Of a DNA stretch of 64,000 nucleotides, positions 9,970 through 19,758 are shown one piece after another. Each line of letters starts with the position of its first letter. Within the stretch, counting starts at the first letter, position 1. The stretch comes from Colwellia sp. E2M01 (lineage in GTDB: Bacteria; Pseudomonadota; Gammaproteobacteria; Enterobacterales; Alteromonadaceae): contig NZ_JAHKPR010000081.1 in the NCBI RefSeq assembly GCF_018860585.1, forward strand, positions 1-64,000, read 5' to 3'. A model generated the notes under the pieces. It saw nothing but the letters and a program-made list of their open reading frames with translations, was not told the DNA's origin and ran no database searches. Both the position numbers and the translations under genes were made by a program.

Positions 9970-12096
9970 ATGAAAACATTTAAAAGTTCAAAAATGTTAT
10001 TAGCAAGTTCAATTGCACTTGCATTGTCTGGCTGTGGTAGCGAAAGCTACACACCAGAAGTTAAACCGAATGACAATGCCCCGACTCATGGTGGCGATAT
10101 AAACATTACAATTAATGAAAATATAGAAACTCCTGAACTAACTAGGTTAGTTGACTTGTTAGGTACCCCACAAGGTGCTACTTCTGGCGAAGGCGTTGCT
10201 ACTGATGCAGACGCAAATTACCTATCTGTGTCTGATGTTGTTATTGAATCGACAGGTGATGCACCTGATGATGTTGCTGCATCTGGAGTATCGTTAACAG
10301 GCAATAAATTAACCATTCGTCCTGAAGTATTTGCGCCTTCATTAGATAGTGGCGAGACTCACACTGTTGTTGCTACTTACAATGTGTTTGATGGTAAAAA
10401 TAAAACACCTAGAACTGCAACTATTACTCTCAACGGTTTAGATTTTGCGCCGGTGGCTACTGGCGATCTAGTTGGTAATTTTACTAAAGATGCTGGAATA
10501 GTCACTTTAGATTTACTTGCGAATGTATCTGACGCCGATGGTGAAGTATTAACTGTTCTCGCTTCAGATATTACTCCTGATAATGGCAACCCATTTGCAT
10601 TGCCATTGTCTGTTGTTGATAATATGCTGAATGTCGATATTGCATCAATCGCCTCTCAAGTCCCTGATGGCGAGCAGGTAACGTTCAATTACACTTATAC
10701 TATTAAAGATAATAATCATGAAATTGAACGAAATATGACCATCAATATTCTTGGGGTTAAAGACGTAGCTGGTGCACCACTGTTTGCTGAATACTTTTTA
10801 GCAGATAGCGTTGATGAAACCGCTACGGTTCAAGTATATGACCTTGCTGTTGATGCTGTTGATCGTGAAGGCGATGATGTTGTTGTTAATACAATTAAGT
10901 TAAATGGCAGTGAAACCATTCCTTATGGTATATCTGTAGAGGAAAATAACTTAACGTTTGATCCTCATGCTTTTTTTGCTGATGTGAAAGCAGGTGAAAC
11001 AAAAGATTACACATTCACTTATAAAGTTGCTGATACTAATGGTAACACTTCTGATGGCGAACGTACTTTAACCCTAACTTTAAATGGTGTTGAAACCAAC
11101 CTGATGACAGCTAATGGTTTCCCTAATGCTGATTTTGAAAAAGATGCTTCTGTTGGACCAATTACTGACAGTAATACATCTGGTTTTGTTACTATAGGAT
11201 GGATAAATGCAAATTGTGATGTAAGAACCATTCAAGCAGAGTCAGCTAGAACAGGTAACTATGGTTTAAGATTTGAAGGTGCAGCATGTGATCTTGATGT
11301 TGTTGCGGAAAACTTCATACCATCTTTGGCTGATGATGAAAAGTATCTAGCATCTTACTGGTTCCGTTCTGATACAGATACAGAAAGTAAGAATATTTAT
11401 TCTTCTGTATTTACAGGTACTGCAAGGTGGGCTGGTAGTCGCTCATTAGATACAAGAACAGGTGTATGGAGAGAAGTAACTCACTCTTTAAGCACTAAAG
11501 AAGGCGGTAATTGGGATGGGCAAGAGGAAAGCCCAATCAATTTTGCTCTAATGCAGTGGGAAACTGAGGTCGGTCAGCATGATGTTGATGATATAACATT
11601 AATAAGCTACGGCGACTATGACAAAGCTGCTCATGATATTATCGTTGATAATGCAGGTCTTTTCGAAGGAGATGTTCCGGTAAATTCAGGCGGTGGTACT
11701 GTAGCTATTAATGATGCGATGGAATTGACTGTTAATACTACTGGCTCTACTGGAGTGACAGTTAGTCTTCCGTTAAAAGCAGGTGCAATAAAGGCTGGAA
11801 ATCGTTACGTTGTTGATTTAAATACAGAGTACACGAATTTCGGAGATAATTATACTGTGGATGCTGCAACGCCGATTACTATTAGTATTCGTAATGTAGC
11901 AATGACACAATCGTTTTCAACAACTGTTAATACCTGGGGAGCATTTATGATGAACCCTGATGGAGTACTAAGTACGGGCTCTAACCCTGCGGATGTTGAT
12001 TGGGAAAATGAAGATCTAATATTAGATATTTCATTTACTGAAGCTAACGCGATGTATAATATTGATAATGTACGTGTTTATGCAATTCCTGAGTAA
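9970..12096 (+). CDS. Surface lipoprotein with Ig/cadherin-like repeats and a CBM-like C-terminus
   Basis: 708 residues. A lipoprotein signal ends in ALALSGC (Cys22). From about residue 40 to 380 there are three related beta-sandwich repeats, each starting with a phrase like LDLLANVSDADGEVLTV or YDLAVDAVDREGDDVVV and ending in a TFTYKVAD-type strand, as in cadherin-like or Ig-like domains. The last 320 residues hold one or two jelly-roll-like regions (NGFPNADFEKDAS, TGNYGLRFEGAACDLD, ending VDDITLISYGDYD; then ANAMYNIDNVRVYAIPE) of the kind seen in carbohydrate-binding modules. There is no enzyme motif. Position immediately after the TonB receptor, with a shared promoter and a strong terminator after it, suggests a glycan-binding partner of that receptor. 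This role is inferred; I do not recognise a named family. Confidence 0.75.
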   Translation: MKTFKSSKMLLASSIALALSGCGSESYTPEVKPNDNAPTHGGDINITINENIETPELTRLVDLLGTPQGATSGEGVATDADANYLSVSDVVIESTGDAPDDVAASGVSLTGNKLTIRPEVFAPSLDSGETHTVVATYNVFDGKNKTPRTATITLNGLDFAPVATGDLVGNFTKDAGIVTLDLLANVSDADGEVLTVLASDITPDNGNPFALPLSVVDNMLNVDIASIASQVPDGEQVTFNYTYTIKDNNHEIERNMTINILGVKDVAGAPLFAEYFLADSVDETATVQVYDLAVDAVDREGDDVVVNTIKLNGSETIPYGISVEENNLTFDPHAFFADVKAGETKDYTFTYKVADTNGNTSDGERTLTLTLNGVETNLMTANGFPNADFEKDASVGPITDSNTSGFVTIGWINANCDVRTIQAESARTGNYGLRFEGAACDLDVVAENFIPSLADDEKYLASYWFRSDTDTESKNIYSSVFTGTARWAGSRSLDTRTGVWREVTHSLSTKEGGNWDGQEESPINFALMQWETEVGQHDVDDITLISYGDYDKAAHDIIVDNAGLFEGDVPVNSGGGTVAINDAMELTVNTTGSTGVTVSLPLKAGAIKAGNRYVVDLNTEYTNFGDNYTVDAATPITISIRNVAMTQSFSTTVNTWGAFMMNPDGVLSTGSNPADVDWENEDLILDISFTEANAMYNIDNVRVYAIPE

Positions 12097-12116
12097 TTAG
12101 GAAGTAGCTAAAATGT

Positions 12117-12146
12117 AAAAAGCCGTTCCTTGTGAACGGCTTTTTT
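12117..12146 (+). terminator. Rho-independent terminator after the receptor/lipoprotein operon
   Basis: AGCCGTTC (12121-12128), a 5-base loop, GAACGGCT (12134-12141), then a run of T; A-run before the stem. Confidence 0.92.
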
Positions 12147-12244
12147 CTTTGTAAACTTATCGAGCCGTGTATTCAATCTTATTTGCATCAATTATTAGAA
12201 TCATTTTTTATTTAACGATAATATTTATTGACTATATAATTTTG

Positions 12245-12256
12245 ATTATTAACAAT
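12245..12256. promoter_or_regulatory. Operator-like site (ATTATTAACAAT) before the halogenase-like gene
   Basis: One mismatch from the shared palindrome and identical to the site at 5845-5856; 33 bases upstream of the start codon, a position that would block transcription initiation if bound. Confidence 0.55.
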
Positions 12257-12289
12257 ATTTACATTCAGTAAGGTGTATAGAAGAGCATT

Positions 12290-13852
12290 ATGAAAGACAA
12301 TATACAATCAATTGTGATAGTTGGAGCAGGCTCTGCGGGTTGGATCACAGCAGGCGTTTTGGCTTCACGTTTTCCTACCCGAATAGCAAATAAAGAACTT
12401 ACTATCACGCTATGTGAATCACCCAATATTCCAACGGTTGGTGTAGGTGAAGGTACTTGGCCTACCATGGCTTCAACGCTGCAAAGTATGGGTATTTCAG
12501 AAACTGACTTTTTAAAAGAGTGTGATGTATCTTTCAAACAAGGCTCAAAGTTCCAAGGTTGGGATAATGATCAGGGAATTGGTTTTTATCATCATCCCTT
12601 TGATGATTTACAGCGTTCTATTGATGGCGTTTTTGCTGAATTTTGGTCAGAAAAATCTAATACTCAAACCCCAGAACAAGCTTTTTCGAAACAATTTTCA
12701 GTTCAATCTGAAATTTGTGACCGTGCTTTAGCGCCTAAATCTATTACAGATGCGGAATATAAGTCGTCAACCAATTATGGTTATCATTTAAATGCAGGTT
12801 TATTTTCATCGTTTTTACAAAAACATTGTGTTGCTAAACTCGGTGTAAACCATGTTTTGGCTGAAGTAAATGAAATAAGACAAGACGAACAGCAAAATAT
12901 AACGTCTCTTGTTTTTGATAACGGAGAAGTTCTCGCAGGTGATTTATTCATTGACTGCACTGGTTTCAAATCACTACTTCTTGGCGAGACATTAGGGGTT
13001 AAATTTAAACCAGTTGATGATATTTTATTTGCAGACACGGCATTAGCTACACAAGTAGAGTATAGTGACCCCAATGGTCCTATTGCCTCTTGTACTAAAT
13101 CAACGGCGCAAGATGCAGGGTGGATTTGGGACATAGGGTTACCATCACGTAGAGGTGTTGGCTATGTGTTTTCAAGTAAATACAGCTCAGTTGAACAAGC
13201 GAAAGTTGATTTATTACGTTATATAGAATCAACAGGCGGCTCAACCGATAACCTTACCATACGAAAAATACAGTTTACCTCGGGTCATAGAGAAAAGTTT
13301 TGGCATAAAAACTGTGTTGCTGTAGGTTTATCAGCGGGATTTTTAGAGCCACTTGAAGCCTCAGCATTAGTACTAGTTGAATTATCTGCAATAATGATTG
13401 CAGAGCAACTACCTTTAACACATAACGTCATGGAAATATCAGCTAAACGTTTTAACGATAAGTTTCAGTATCGTTGGAGTAGGGCAATAGACTTTCTCAA
13501 ATTACATTATGTGTTAAGTAATAGAACGTCACCATTTTGGCTAGAAAATAAAAAAGAAAACACCATTCCTGAAAGGTTACAAGAGTTACTCACTTTATGG
13601 AAACATAAAGTGCCTAACGTGCATGACTTTGAAGCGACAGGTGAACTTTTTCAGGCGACAAGTTATCAGTTTGTATTGTATGGAAGTTCATTTCGTACCG
13701 AACCCCTTTTTGAACTTGAGCCTTATATTAAAAATTATGTAACTGAGAATATTAGACAAAAAAATATCAGAGAGAATAAACTACTTTCTGCATTGCCAAC
13801 AAACCGAGATCTACTTAATAAAATTTATAAATATGGTCTATCTAAAATTTAA
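12290..13852 (+). CDS. Tryptophan-halogenase-like flavoprotein
   Basis: 520 residues. The FAD-binding GxGxxG is VGAGSAGWITAGVLA near residue 9, the second flavin segment is TVGVGEGTWPTM, and WIWDIGLPSRRG is close to the WxWxIP signature of flavin-dependent halogenases. The later ESTGG, FLEPLEASALVLVE region also matches the family. Bona fide members chlorinate or brominate indoles using reduced flavin, but the many copies found next to TonB receptors in Alteromonadales and Caulobacterales have no proven substrate. AGAAGAG precedes the ATG. It is followed after 14 bases by the SapC-like gene, so the two are an operon with an operator-like site in front. Halogenation as such should not be assumed, and no flavin reductase is adjacent. 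Confidence 0.85.
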   Translation: MKDNIQSIVIVGAGSAGWITAGVLASRFPTRIANKELTITLCESPNIPTVGVGEGTWPTMASTLQSMGISETDFLKECDVSFKQGSKFQGWDNDQGIGFYHHPFDDLQRSIDGVFAEFWSEKSNTQTPEQAFSKQFSVQSEICDRALAPKSITDAEYKSSTNYGYHLNAGLFSSFLQKHCVAKLGVNHVLAEVNEIRQDEQQNITSLVFDNGEVLAGDLFIDCTGFKSLLLGETLGVKFKPVDDILFADTALATQVEYSDPNGPIASCTKSTAQDAGWIWDIGLPSRRGVGYVFSSKYSSVEQAKVDLLRYIESTGGSTDNLTIRKIQFTSGHREKFWHKNCVAVGLSAGFLEPLEASALVLVELSAIMIAEQLPLTHNVMEISAKRFNDKFQYRWSRAIDFLKLHYVLSNRTSPFWLENKKENTIPERLQELLTLWKHKVPNVHDFEATGELFQATSYQFVLYGSSFRTEPLFELEPYIKNYVTENIRQKNIRENKLLSALPTNRDLLNKIYKYGLSKI

Positions 13853-13866
13853 ATAACGAGAAAATT

Positions 13867-14586
13867 ATGACAACTAATACCATGGAATTACTTGATACCG
13901 TTCGCCACAAAAACATTAAAATAAAGACTTCTTTAATTGATGTGCCACACAACCACATCAATACAGCAATTGTAGTGGTAGGTGAATTGGCTACCTTAGT
14001 ACATGAATACCCTATATATATTACTAAAAACCCAGGAACGGGACAATTTCAACTAAGTGCTATTTTCGGTTTTGAAAAAGGTGAAAACTTGTATTTAAAA
14101 AAGAATGCTTGGCAAGCAACTTACCTACCATTAGACATGCTAAGACGACCTTTTATTGTTCACATGCCTGAAGGTGATTTGTCTGAAGGAGCTAGGCTTG
14201 TGCTTGATACCGCTAGCCCTTCATTAACAAAAGGTAAGGGGGAGCGTCTTTTTAATGATAAGGGCGAGGCTACTGATTATTTACAACGTATTCAGAAAAC
14301 GTTCTCTCAATTAATGTCTGGTACTAAAGAAACTAATGATATTTTAAAGAAAGCTGATGAAATGGGGTTAATTGAACCGGTATCCATTGATATTCAGTTT
14401 AATGATAAAGAGGCCACAAGCTTAACTGGTTTATATGCTATAAATCAGAAAGCGGTAACTGAACTCAAAGGTGATGCTCTTGAACAGTGTCATCACAGTG
14501 GAATATTGCAGGTATGTCATCTATTACTATCATCAGGTCTTCATATTGAAAAGTTGATAAAGTGGAAAAACTCACAGAAAAAGTAA
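13867..14586 (+). CDS. SapC-like protein
   Basis: 239 residues with no signal peptide or membrane segment. The sequence (phrases HEYPIYITKNPGTGQFQLSAIFGFEKGENL, then RRPFIVHMPEGD) matches the SapC family, named after a Campylobacter S-layer-locus protein and frequently encoded beside tryptophan-halogenase-like genes and TonB receptors in proteobacterial glycan loci. Biochemical role is unknown. It is translated from an ACGAGA ribosome site 14 bases after the previous gene and is the last gene of that operon. No terminator hairpin is obvious after it; instead a MITE-like element begins about 55 bases downstream. Confidence 0.8.
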   Translation: MTTNTMELLDTVRHKNIKIKTSLIDVPHNHINTAIVVVGELATLVHEYPIYITKNPGTGQFQLSAIFGFEKGENLYLKKNAWQATYLPLDMLRRPFIVHMPEGDLSEGARLVLDTASPSLTKGKGERLFNDKGEATDYLQRIQKTFSQLMSGTKETNDILKKADEMGLIEPVSIDIQFNDKEATSLTGLYAINQKAVTELKGDALEQCHHSGILQVCHLLLSSGLHIEKLIKWKNSQKK

Positions 14587-14640
14587 AAGCTAGAAAAGAA
14601 AGGGTAATACGACTGAAGTTGTTACTCACAGCTAGCGCAT

Positions 14641-14909
14641 TATATACCCGCTCAACTTGAAGATGCAGAATTCAGCTGGAATTAGAAACGCCTTTAGGCA
14701 AGGCATTGATTGTAGAGAATGGTTGTTCATTCTCAAAATCAATAAAGCGGCATAAAGCGGTTCTAAGCCAGCCCTTGGGGAAGACTGAGCAAATCATACC
14801 CTGCGTTACATTTCTTTTTAAGGGAACAACCCTTGATAAAAAAAAGTGCCTTGGTTATGAATCGCTCAGACTTCCTGAAACGAACATCTTCAAGAGGAAC
14901 GGGTATATA
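14641..14909. repeat. MITE-like inverted-repeat element, copy 1
   Basis: Bounded by TATATACCCGCTCAACTTGA and its near-complement TCTTCAAGAGGAACGGGTAT; the interior includes TTCAGCTGGAATTAGAAACG and CTTGGTTATGAATCGCTCAG. A second copy is at 32874-33077. This copy is about 65 bases longer, mostly because of extra sequence around 14700-14757. An open frame across it is a by-product, not a gene. Confidence 0.75.
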
Positions 14910-15125
14910 CCTAAGTACCTGGAATATGTTTGTTTCAGAATAACTAAGGAAATAATAGTAAAGACGTCTGATTTATTAATGGTTATTTCCTTATAAATCA
15001 GACGGATGACTATTTTTAATTGCAATTCCCCCTGTTATATTATCAATACTTCTCGTTCATACTTATTAATTCAACCCTATATAGATCTTTCTTGATGGAA
15101 GTGATAACTTGATTGTTCACTGTAT

Positions 15126-15137
15126 ATTGTTAACAAT
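15126..15137. promoter_or_regulatory. Operator ATTGTTAACAAT before the giant lipoprotein gene
   Basis: Perfect palindrome (extended TATATTGTTAACAATA) only 17 bases before the preferred start codon at 15155. The region 14587-15145 holds the MITE and otherwise nothing I can identify. Confidence 0.65.
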
Positions 15138-15154
15138 AAAAAGGTATGAATAAT

Positions 15155-18100
15155 ATGAGAATAAACAATATAGGCATAAAAGGGGGGAATACTACTAAGT
15201 ATTCAACACAGACTAAGAAGGGATTGTATAAAACGCTGCTACTTGCAGCACTAACTACACTTTCCGCATGTTCCGATGACGATGATACGCAAGAGCCAAC
15301 ACAAGCATCTTATGAAACAGGTGTGTTTATTGATTCACCTGTTATAAACATAGATTATAAAACTAATAGCAACAGTGGAAAAACTTCTGCATCAGGGGAA
15401 TTTACTTATCTTCCCGGCGAAAAAATAACGTTTTTTATTGGTGACCTCGTTTTACCAGAAGTTACTGCAGGTAGCGTAATTACGCCTATTGATATTGCTA
15501 AAGCTGCAAACGATGATATTGATATGCAATCTATTATTGCGGTGAATATTGCTCGATTATTACAAACACTTGATTTAGATAACGATCCAACAAATGGCAT
15601 CGAAATAGCTTCAGATTTAGCTCTCAATTCAACAATTAACTTTTCGGCAGAGCAGCAAGATTTTGAAACAGAACTTTCAGCAGCTGCGCCAAATTATACC
15701 ATAGTAGACGTTGAAGCCGCCTTAGCGCATATTGAAAGTGTGTTAAACGAACGTGGTATTGATATCACCATATTAAATAACTACACACCACATAACGACG
15801 ATACTGGCGGCGGTGATACTGGCGGCGGTGATACTGGCGGTGGCGATACTGGCGGCGGTGATACTGGTGATACGAATATTAGTTTAACTTCACTTCCCAC
15901 TGTAATCACTAATATTAATAGCTTTAAACAAACGGTAAATATTACTGGCGGATTACAAAAGTTAATCACCTTAGATTTAGCTATTGAACAAAACTACGCA
16001 AGTTTAAGTCTTTTTTCTGGTGAAACATTACTAATAGATAACCTTGACGTGCCAAGCGAAGGTAATAGTGTATTAAAAATATTAGTAACATTTCCACAAA
16101 CTGGAAACCAAGAGTTAACGTTTGTTGGTCGCAGTACTGATATCACATTAAATTCAGTTAACATTGCTAGTGCTGCTGAGCAACTAGTTAACTTTACTGA
16201 TATTTCAGAAAGCATGGGATTAATCACCGAAGATACGTTGAAATATGGTGGCCCAGCCGTTGGTGATGTTAATAATGACGGACATTACGACTTTATAACA
16301 ATTAACCATAATTATATTCCTCCGCAATTAGTCACCAACAACGGCAATAATACAGTCACTATTGAGCGACTGTTTCCTAACTCTCAAGATTTTCATGGTG
16401 CATCGTTAGCTGATTACGACAATGATGGCGATTTAGATATTATGGTTGCCTTGGGTGGCGCAAATGGCACTAGCCCAACATCTTATGCACTACTTAAAAA
16501 TAATGCAGGTACATTCGAAAATGTTGCTGTTGAGTCAGGTATTACTACGCCAGCGCGAGGAAGAGCACCAAGATGGTCAGATTTTGATTCCGATGGTGAT
16601 TTAGACATTATGTTAGTTAATGCTAAAACGCCTAACGACGATGGCCCTATTCAGTTGTTTTATCGCAATATGGGAGATGGAACATTTACTCCTGTTCGCG
16701 TAGCGGGCTTAGAAAGTCAAAATTCAGAACGTATATTAATGACTGACTTTAACGGTGATCAAATTGACGATCTTGTGATGTATTCGCCTTTAACGTTATG
16801 GCAAGGTAACGGTGATTTTACCTTTACTAATGTCACTGAAACACATTTACCAGAAGCATTACAGTATGTTTGGGGTATTAATGCTGTTACTGATGTTGAT
16901 CTTAATAACGACGGTAAATTAGATTTATACTTCGCTTTTGGTAAAACTCATTACCAATTATCTAGGAAGTCAATCGACTTCAATCCAACCAGTGGCTCAC
17001 TCAACATTCATGATGATGGTGAAACAGGCACAACCTTAATTAATTTTGCTGCGGACGGTGACGTTACGCTATCAGATCTCGGTTTAACTTATCGTCAGTG
17101 GGATGGTAATTACCCTATCTTTTTAGGTTCGGCAAAAGACCGCCACGTTGTTAAGGCTGATGGTTTTCAACCAAACCAACTACCAGCTGAAATGGTAAAT
17201 GCAGAAGAAACATTAACTATTACGCAAGCGAGCGCGGTGGGCTGGCCAGAAGATAGATCTGTTAATGGTTTATACATAGGTCATACAGGCGATGGCCAAT
17301 GGAAAGCTGAGTGGGTACGTGATCAAGACATCTACTGGAATGTTTCATTCACGCTAGACACCTTAACTGACGTTAACATTGATTGGGTTCCTAATAACCG
17401 TAACGGTCAAGATATTTTGTTAGTTAACCAAGGTGATAAGTTTGTTGATGTAAGCGATGACTGGGATTTACCAAAAGGTGGTGATCATTGGGGCGTAACG
17501 CATGGTGACTTTAACAACGATGGTTGGAATGACTTGTTTGTTTATCGTTATGGCTTTTTGAAAGAGCGCATTACTGATTTACTACTACTTAATACTGGCG
17601 AAGGTAGCTTTATAACCACGCACATGCATGGCGCAATGGATGTTAATGACAACGGCCATGGCGATATGGGGCAAGCGTTTGATTTCGACAAAGACGGCGC
17701 TGTTGATATGTTAAGCGGCAGTGAAGAAGGTGGGCATTGGTACTTATGGAAAAATGACAAAGCTAATAGTAATAATTACTTATTAGTTGATGTTGGCTAC
17801 AGCCCATTACATAACATAGATGCTATGTCTGCACAGATTATCGTGACGTTAGAATCTGGTGATGTATATAAAAAACGTGTTGCTTCAGCGGGTGAAGTAT
17901 TTTCAGCAGGTATTATAGATACCGTTCACTTTGGCTTAGGTCAGGCGATTAACATCACCTCTGTAGAGGTTAAATGGCGCAATGGTGAGTCAGTGTTATT
18001 AACGGGTGTTAACGCAAACGGCATAGTAACCACTGATGATGCGAGTAGCCCAACGCCAGCTGCTATCGATTTAGATGCATCAACGACCAAGGTACGCCCT

Positions 18101-19468
18101 AACGAAAGCCTGTCATTAACACCAACATTCACGCCATTAAATGCCGTACCAAGTGTTCAATGGACTTCTAGTGATAACAGTATCGCTACTGTTAATGAGC
18201 AAGGTGTTGTAACAGGTGTTACTGATGGTGATGTCACTATTACCGTTACCTCAACAGTAGATAATAATGTATCAGCTCAGGTGGTTATTACTGTGGGGGA
18301 TTATGAAATTGTGTACGCCACTGATGTCACTATCTCAGGTGATAACGAAGCATTTTATGTGGGCCAACAAACCCAGTTAACTGCAGATGTTGTACCTGGC
18401 AATGCTGATAATCAAGAAGTAATCTGGTCAAGTAGTAATGAATCAATCGCTACAGTAGATGAAACTGGCTTAGTGTCTAATGTTTCTGTAGGTAACGCTA
18501 CTATTACGGCTAGTGTAATAAGTGGCGAGAATAACGAAACGGTTACAGATACTGTTGACATTTTCGTTGACGAGTTCTCCGCTATATCTATTGCTTATGA
18601 TGATGATGGAAAGTACACCGGTGATATTTACGCTGATGATTTGTTTGAAGTAACTGTTAACTATCATGCTGGCTCTGCTCAAGTGGTTAATGAAGCAGGA
18701 ATGAAATTCTTTTTACGAGAAATGAACTCTGCATGGGGTGTTGTTAACGATATTACTTCTGACGATACATCAGTAGCCGCTACAGAATCTGGTAGTGCTT
18801 CCGTTACCTTTGATTTAACTAATGTTAAATTAACTTCAGAGTTAGATGAAGGGAATTTCTACTTCTTATTTGCTAAATTTACAACCGCTGACGGTAAATC
18901 AATAGATAAAGGGCTTTGGCCGCTAAACATTGTTGCAGGAGCTCAGGTTGATACATGTGATGCTAATAATTTACTTGGTTGTGGTAGCGCAAATGCTGAA
19001 GGAGGCTCTATTAGTGATTGGTATGCTTATACTGTGGATGATTATGCAACTGACTTATCAAGCCTAGTGACCTTTAGCGATGAACAGGCTAAAGATGGCG
19101 CTCAAAGTATTAAGTTTTCTTATACTAATAGCGCGCAACAAAACTTTGTGTTAACCGGCGTTGAGTTTGAAGTGACCAGCGAAGGAAGCTATAAGTTTGA
19201 TTCTGACGTATTTGGCGCTAACTTATCATCAGGTACGGATTACGTAATTGAAGCGTCAATTCGTCCGGCAGGTGCACCGCAAAATTCAGATACTTATAAG
19301 CTATGGCAAAGAAAAGTTGGTGGAGCATGGCAAACTATCAGCACAACTCATACTTTACCAGTAGGTAATTATGTTGTTGGTTATAAGGTATTTAGACCTG
19401 CATTCTCAGATACATTAGAGCTAGATGTTTATGTTGATAACTTATCTATTACTCAAGTACTACCGTAA
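15155..19468 (+). CDS. Giant FG-GAP/VCBS, ASPIC/UnbV and BIG2 lipoprotein
   Basis: 1437 residues from the ATG at 15155, which lies 10 bases after AAGG; the ATG at 15146 is only one base from it and is less likely. A lipoprotein signal ends LTTLSAC. A short N-terminal beta domain is followed by a GGGDT repeat linker (about residues 216-238). Then come FG-GAP-type calcium-binding repeats, e.g. GDVNNDGHYDF near 370, DYDNDGDLDIM near 420, DFDSDGDLDIML near 475, DLNNDGKLDLYF near 581 and DFNNDGWNDLF near 783. An ASPIC/UnbV segment (RVASAGEVFSAGIIDTVHFG) sits near 905-950, two BIG2 Ig-like domains at about 970-1138, and a CBM-like jelly roll at the C-terminus. Expected to be a surface adhesin or glycan-binding protein; no catalytic motif is evident. 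The operator suggests co-regulation with the agar genes. A broken partial copy follows it. Confidence 0.82.
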   Translation: MRINNIGIKGGNTTKYSTQTKKGLYKTLLLAALTTLSACSDDDDTQEPTQASYETGVFIDSPVINIDYKTNSNSGKTSASGEFTYLPGEKITFFIGDLVLPEVTAGSVITPIDIAKAANDDIDMQSIIAVNIARLLQTLDLDNDPTNGIEIASDLALNSTINFSAEQQDFETELSAAAPNYTIVDVEAALAHIESVLNERGIDITILNNYTPHNDDTGGGDTGGGDTGGGDTGGGDTGDTNISLTSLPTVITNINSFKQTVNITGGLQKLITLDLAIEQNYASLSLFSGETLLIDNLDVPSEGNSVLKILVTFPQTGNQELTFVGRSTDITLNSVNIASAAEQLVNFTDISESMGLITEDTLKYGGPAVGDVNNDGHYDFITINHNYIPPQLVTNNGNNTVTIERLFPNSQDFHGASLADYDNDGDLDIMVALGGANGTSPTSYALLKNNAGTFENVAVESGITTPARGRAPRWSDFDSDGDLDIMLVNAKTPNDDGPIQLFYRNMGDGTFTPVRVAGLESQNSERILMTDFNGDQIDDLVMYSPLTLWQGNGDFTFTNVTETHLPEALQYVWGINAVTDVDLNNDGKLDLYFAFGKTHYQLSRKSIDFNPTSGSLNIHDDGETGTTLINFAADGDVTLSDLGLTYRQWDGNYPIFLGSAKDRHVVKADGFQPNQLPAEMVNAEETLTITQASAVGWPEDRSVNGLYIGHTGDGQWKAEWVRDQDIYWNVSFTLDTLTDVNIDWVPNNRNGQDILLVNQGDKFVDVSDDWDLPKGGDHWGVTHGDFNNDGWNDLFVYRYGFLKERITDLLLLNTGEGSFITTHMHGAMDVNDNGHGDMGQAFDFDKDGAVDMLSGSEEGGHWYLWKNDKANSNNYLLVDVGYSPLHNIDAMSAQIIVTLESGDVYKKRVASAGEVFSAGIIDTVHFGLGQAINITSVEVKWRNGESVLLTGVNANGIVTTDDASSPTPAAIDLDASTTKVRPNESLSLTPTFTPLNAVPSVQWTSSDNSIATVNEQGVVTGVTDGDVTITVTSTVDNNVSAQVVITVGDYEIVYATDVTISGDNEAFYVGQQTQLTADVVPGNADNQEVIWSSSNESIATVDETGLVSNVSVGNATITASVISGENNETVTDTVDIFVDEFSAISIAYDDDGKYTGDIYADDLFEVTVNYHAGSAQVVNEAGMKFFLREMNSAWGVVNDITSDDTSVAATESGSASVTFDLTNVKLTSELDEGNFYFLFAKFTTADGKSIDKGLWPLNIVAGAQVDTCDANNLLGCGSANAEGGSISDWYAYTVDDYATDLSSLVTFSDEQAKDGAQSIKFSYTNSAQQNFVLTGVEFEVTSEGSYKFDSDVFGANLSSGTDYVIEASIRPAGAPQNSDTYKLWQRKVGGAWQTISTTHTLPVGNYVVGYKVFRPAFSDTLELDVYVDNLSITQVLP

Positions 19469-19591
19469 GATAAAGTGTTAAATATAATTGATATACACTT
19501 TGATAAGCTATTTTGAAAAGTAAGACTTATAAATCCCCCTTATAAGTAACTCTGCAAAGTAAGTTTTATCAGTGATTTTAATAAATAATGC

Positions 19592-19628
19592 AAAATGCTG
19601 CTTCATTTGAAGTGGCATTTTTTTTGTT
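19592..19628 (+). terminator. Terminator after the giant lipoprotein gene
   Basis: AAAATGC..CTTCA pairs with TGAAG..GCATTTT, with mismatched central bases, followed by eight T. Confidence 0.7.
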
Positions 19629-19654
19629 TTTTATTTACTAATTAACCTGATCTC

Positions 19655-19758
19655 GGTTTAATAAATCTTTCTCTAGCAGCTATTTTCTTTACTTTCATCG
19701 TTAAATTTACTCGCAATAAACCAGCTATTGACGCGAAATTTGCCTTGCTTATTTTACC
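19655..19758. repeat. Fragment of a dispersed repeat
   Basis: Contains CATCGTTAAATTTACTCGC and GAAATTTGCCTTGCTTATTT, phrases like those in the repeats at the window start and at 38663-38827. It abuts the left end of the broken gene copy. Confidence 0.35.

Noticed and set aside
14706..14996. Open frame of 96 codons
   Set aside because: It runs through the MITE-like element and has no ribosome site or family resemblance; best explained by the repeat.
15800..15870. Short tandem repeat GGCGGTGATACT as a noncoding repeat
   Set aside because: It is in frame and codes for a GGGDT linker inside the lipoprotein gene.
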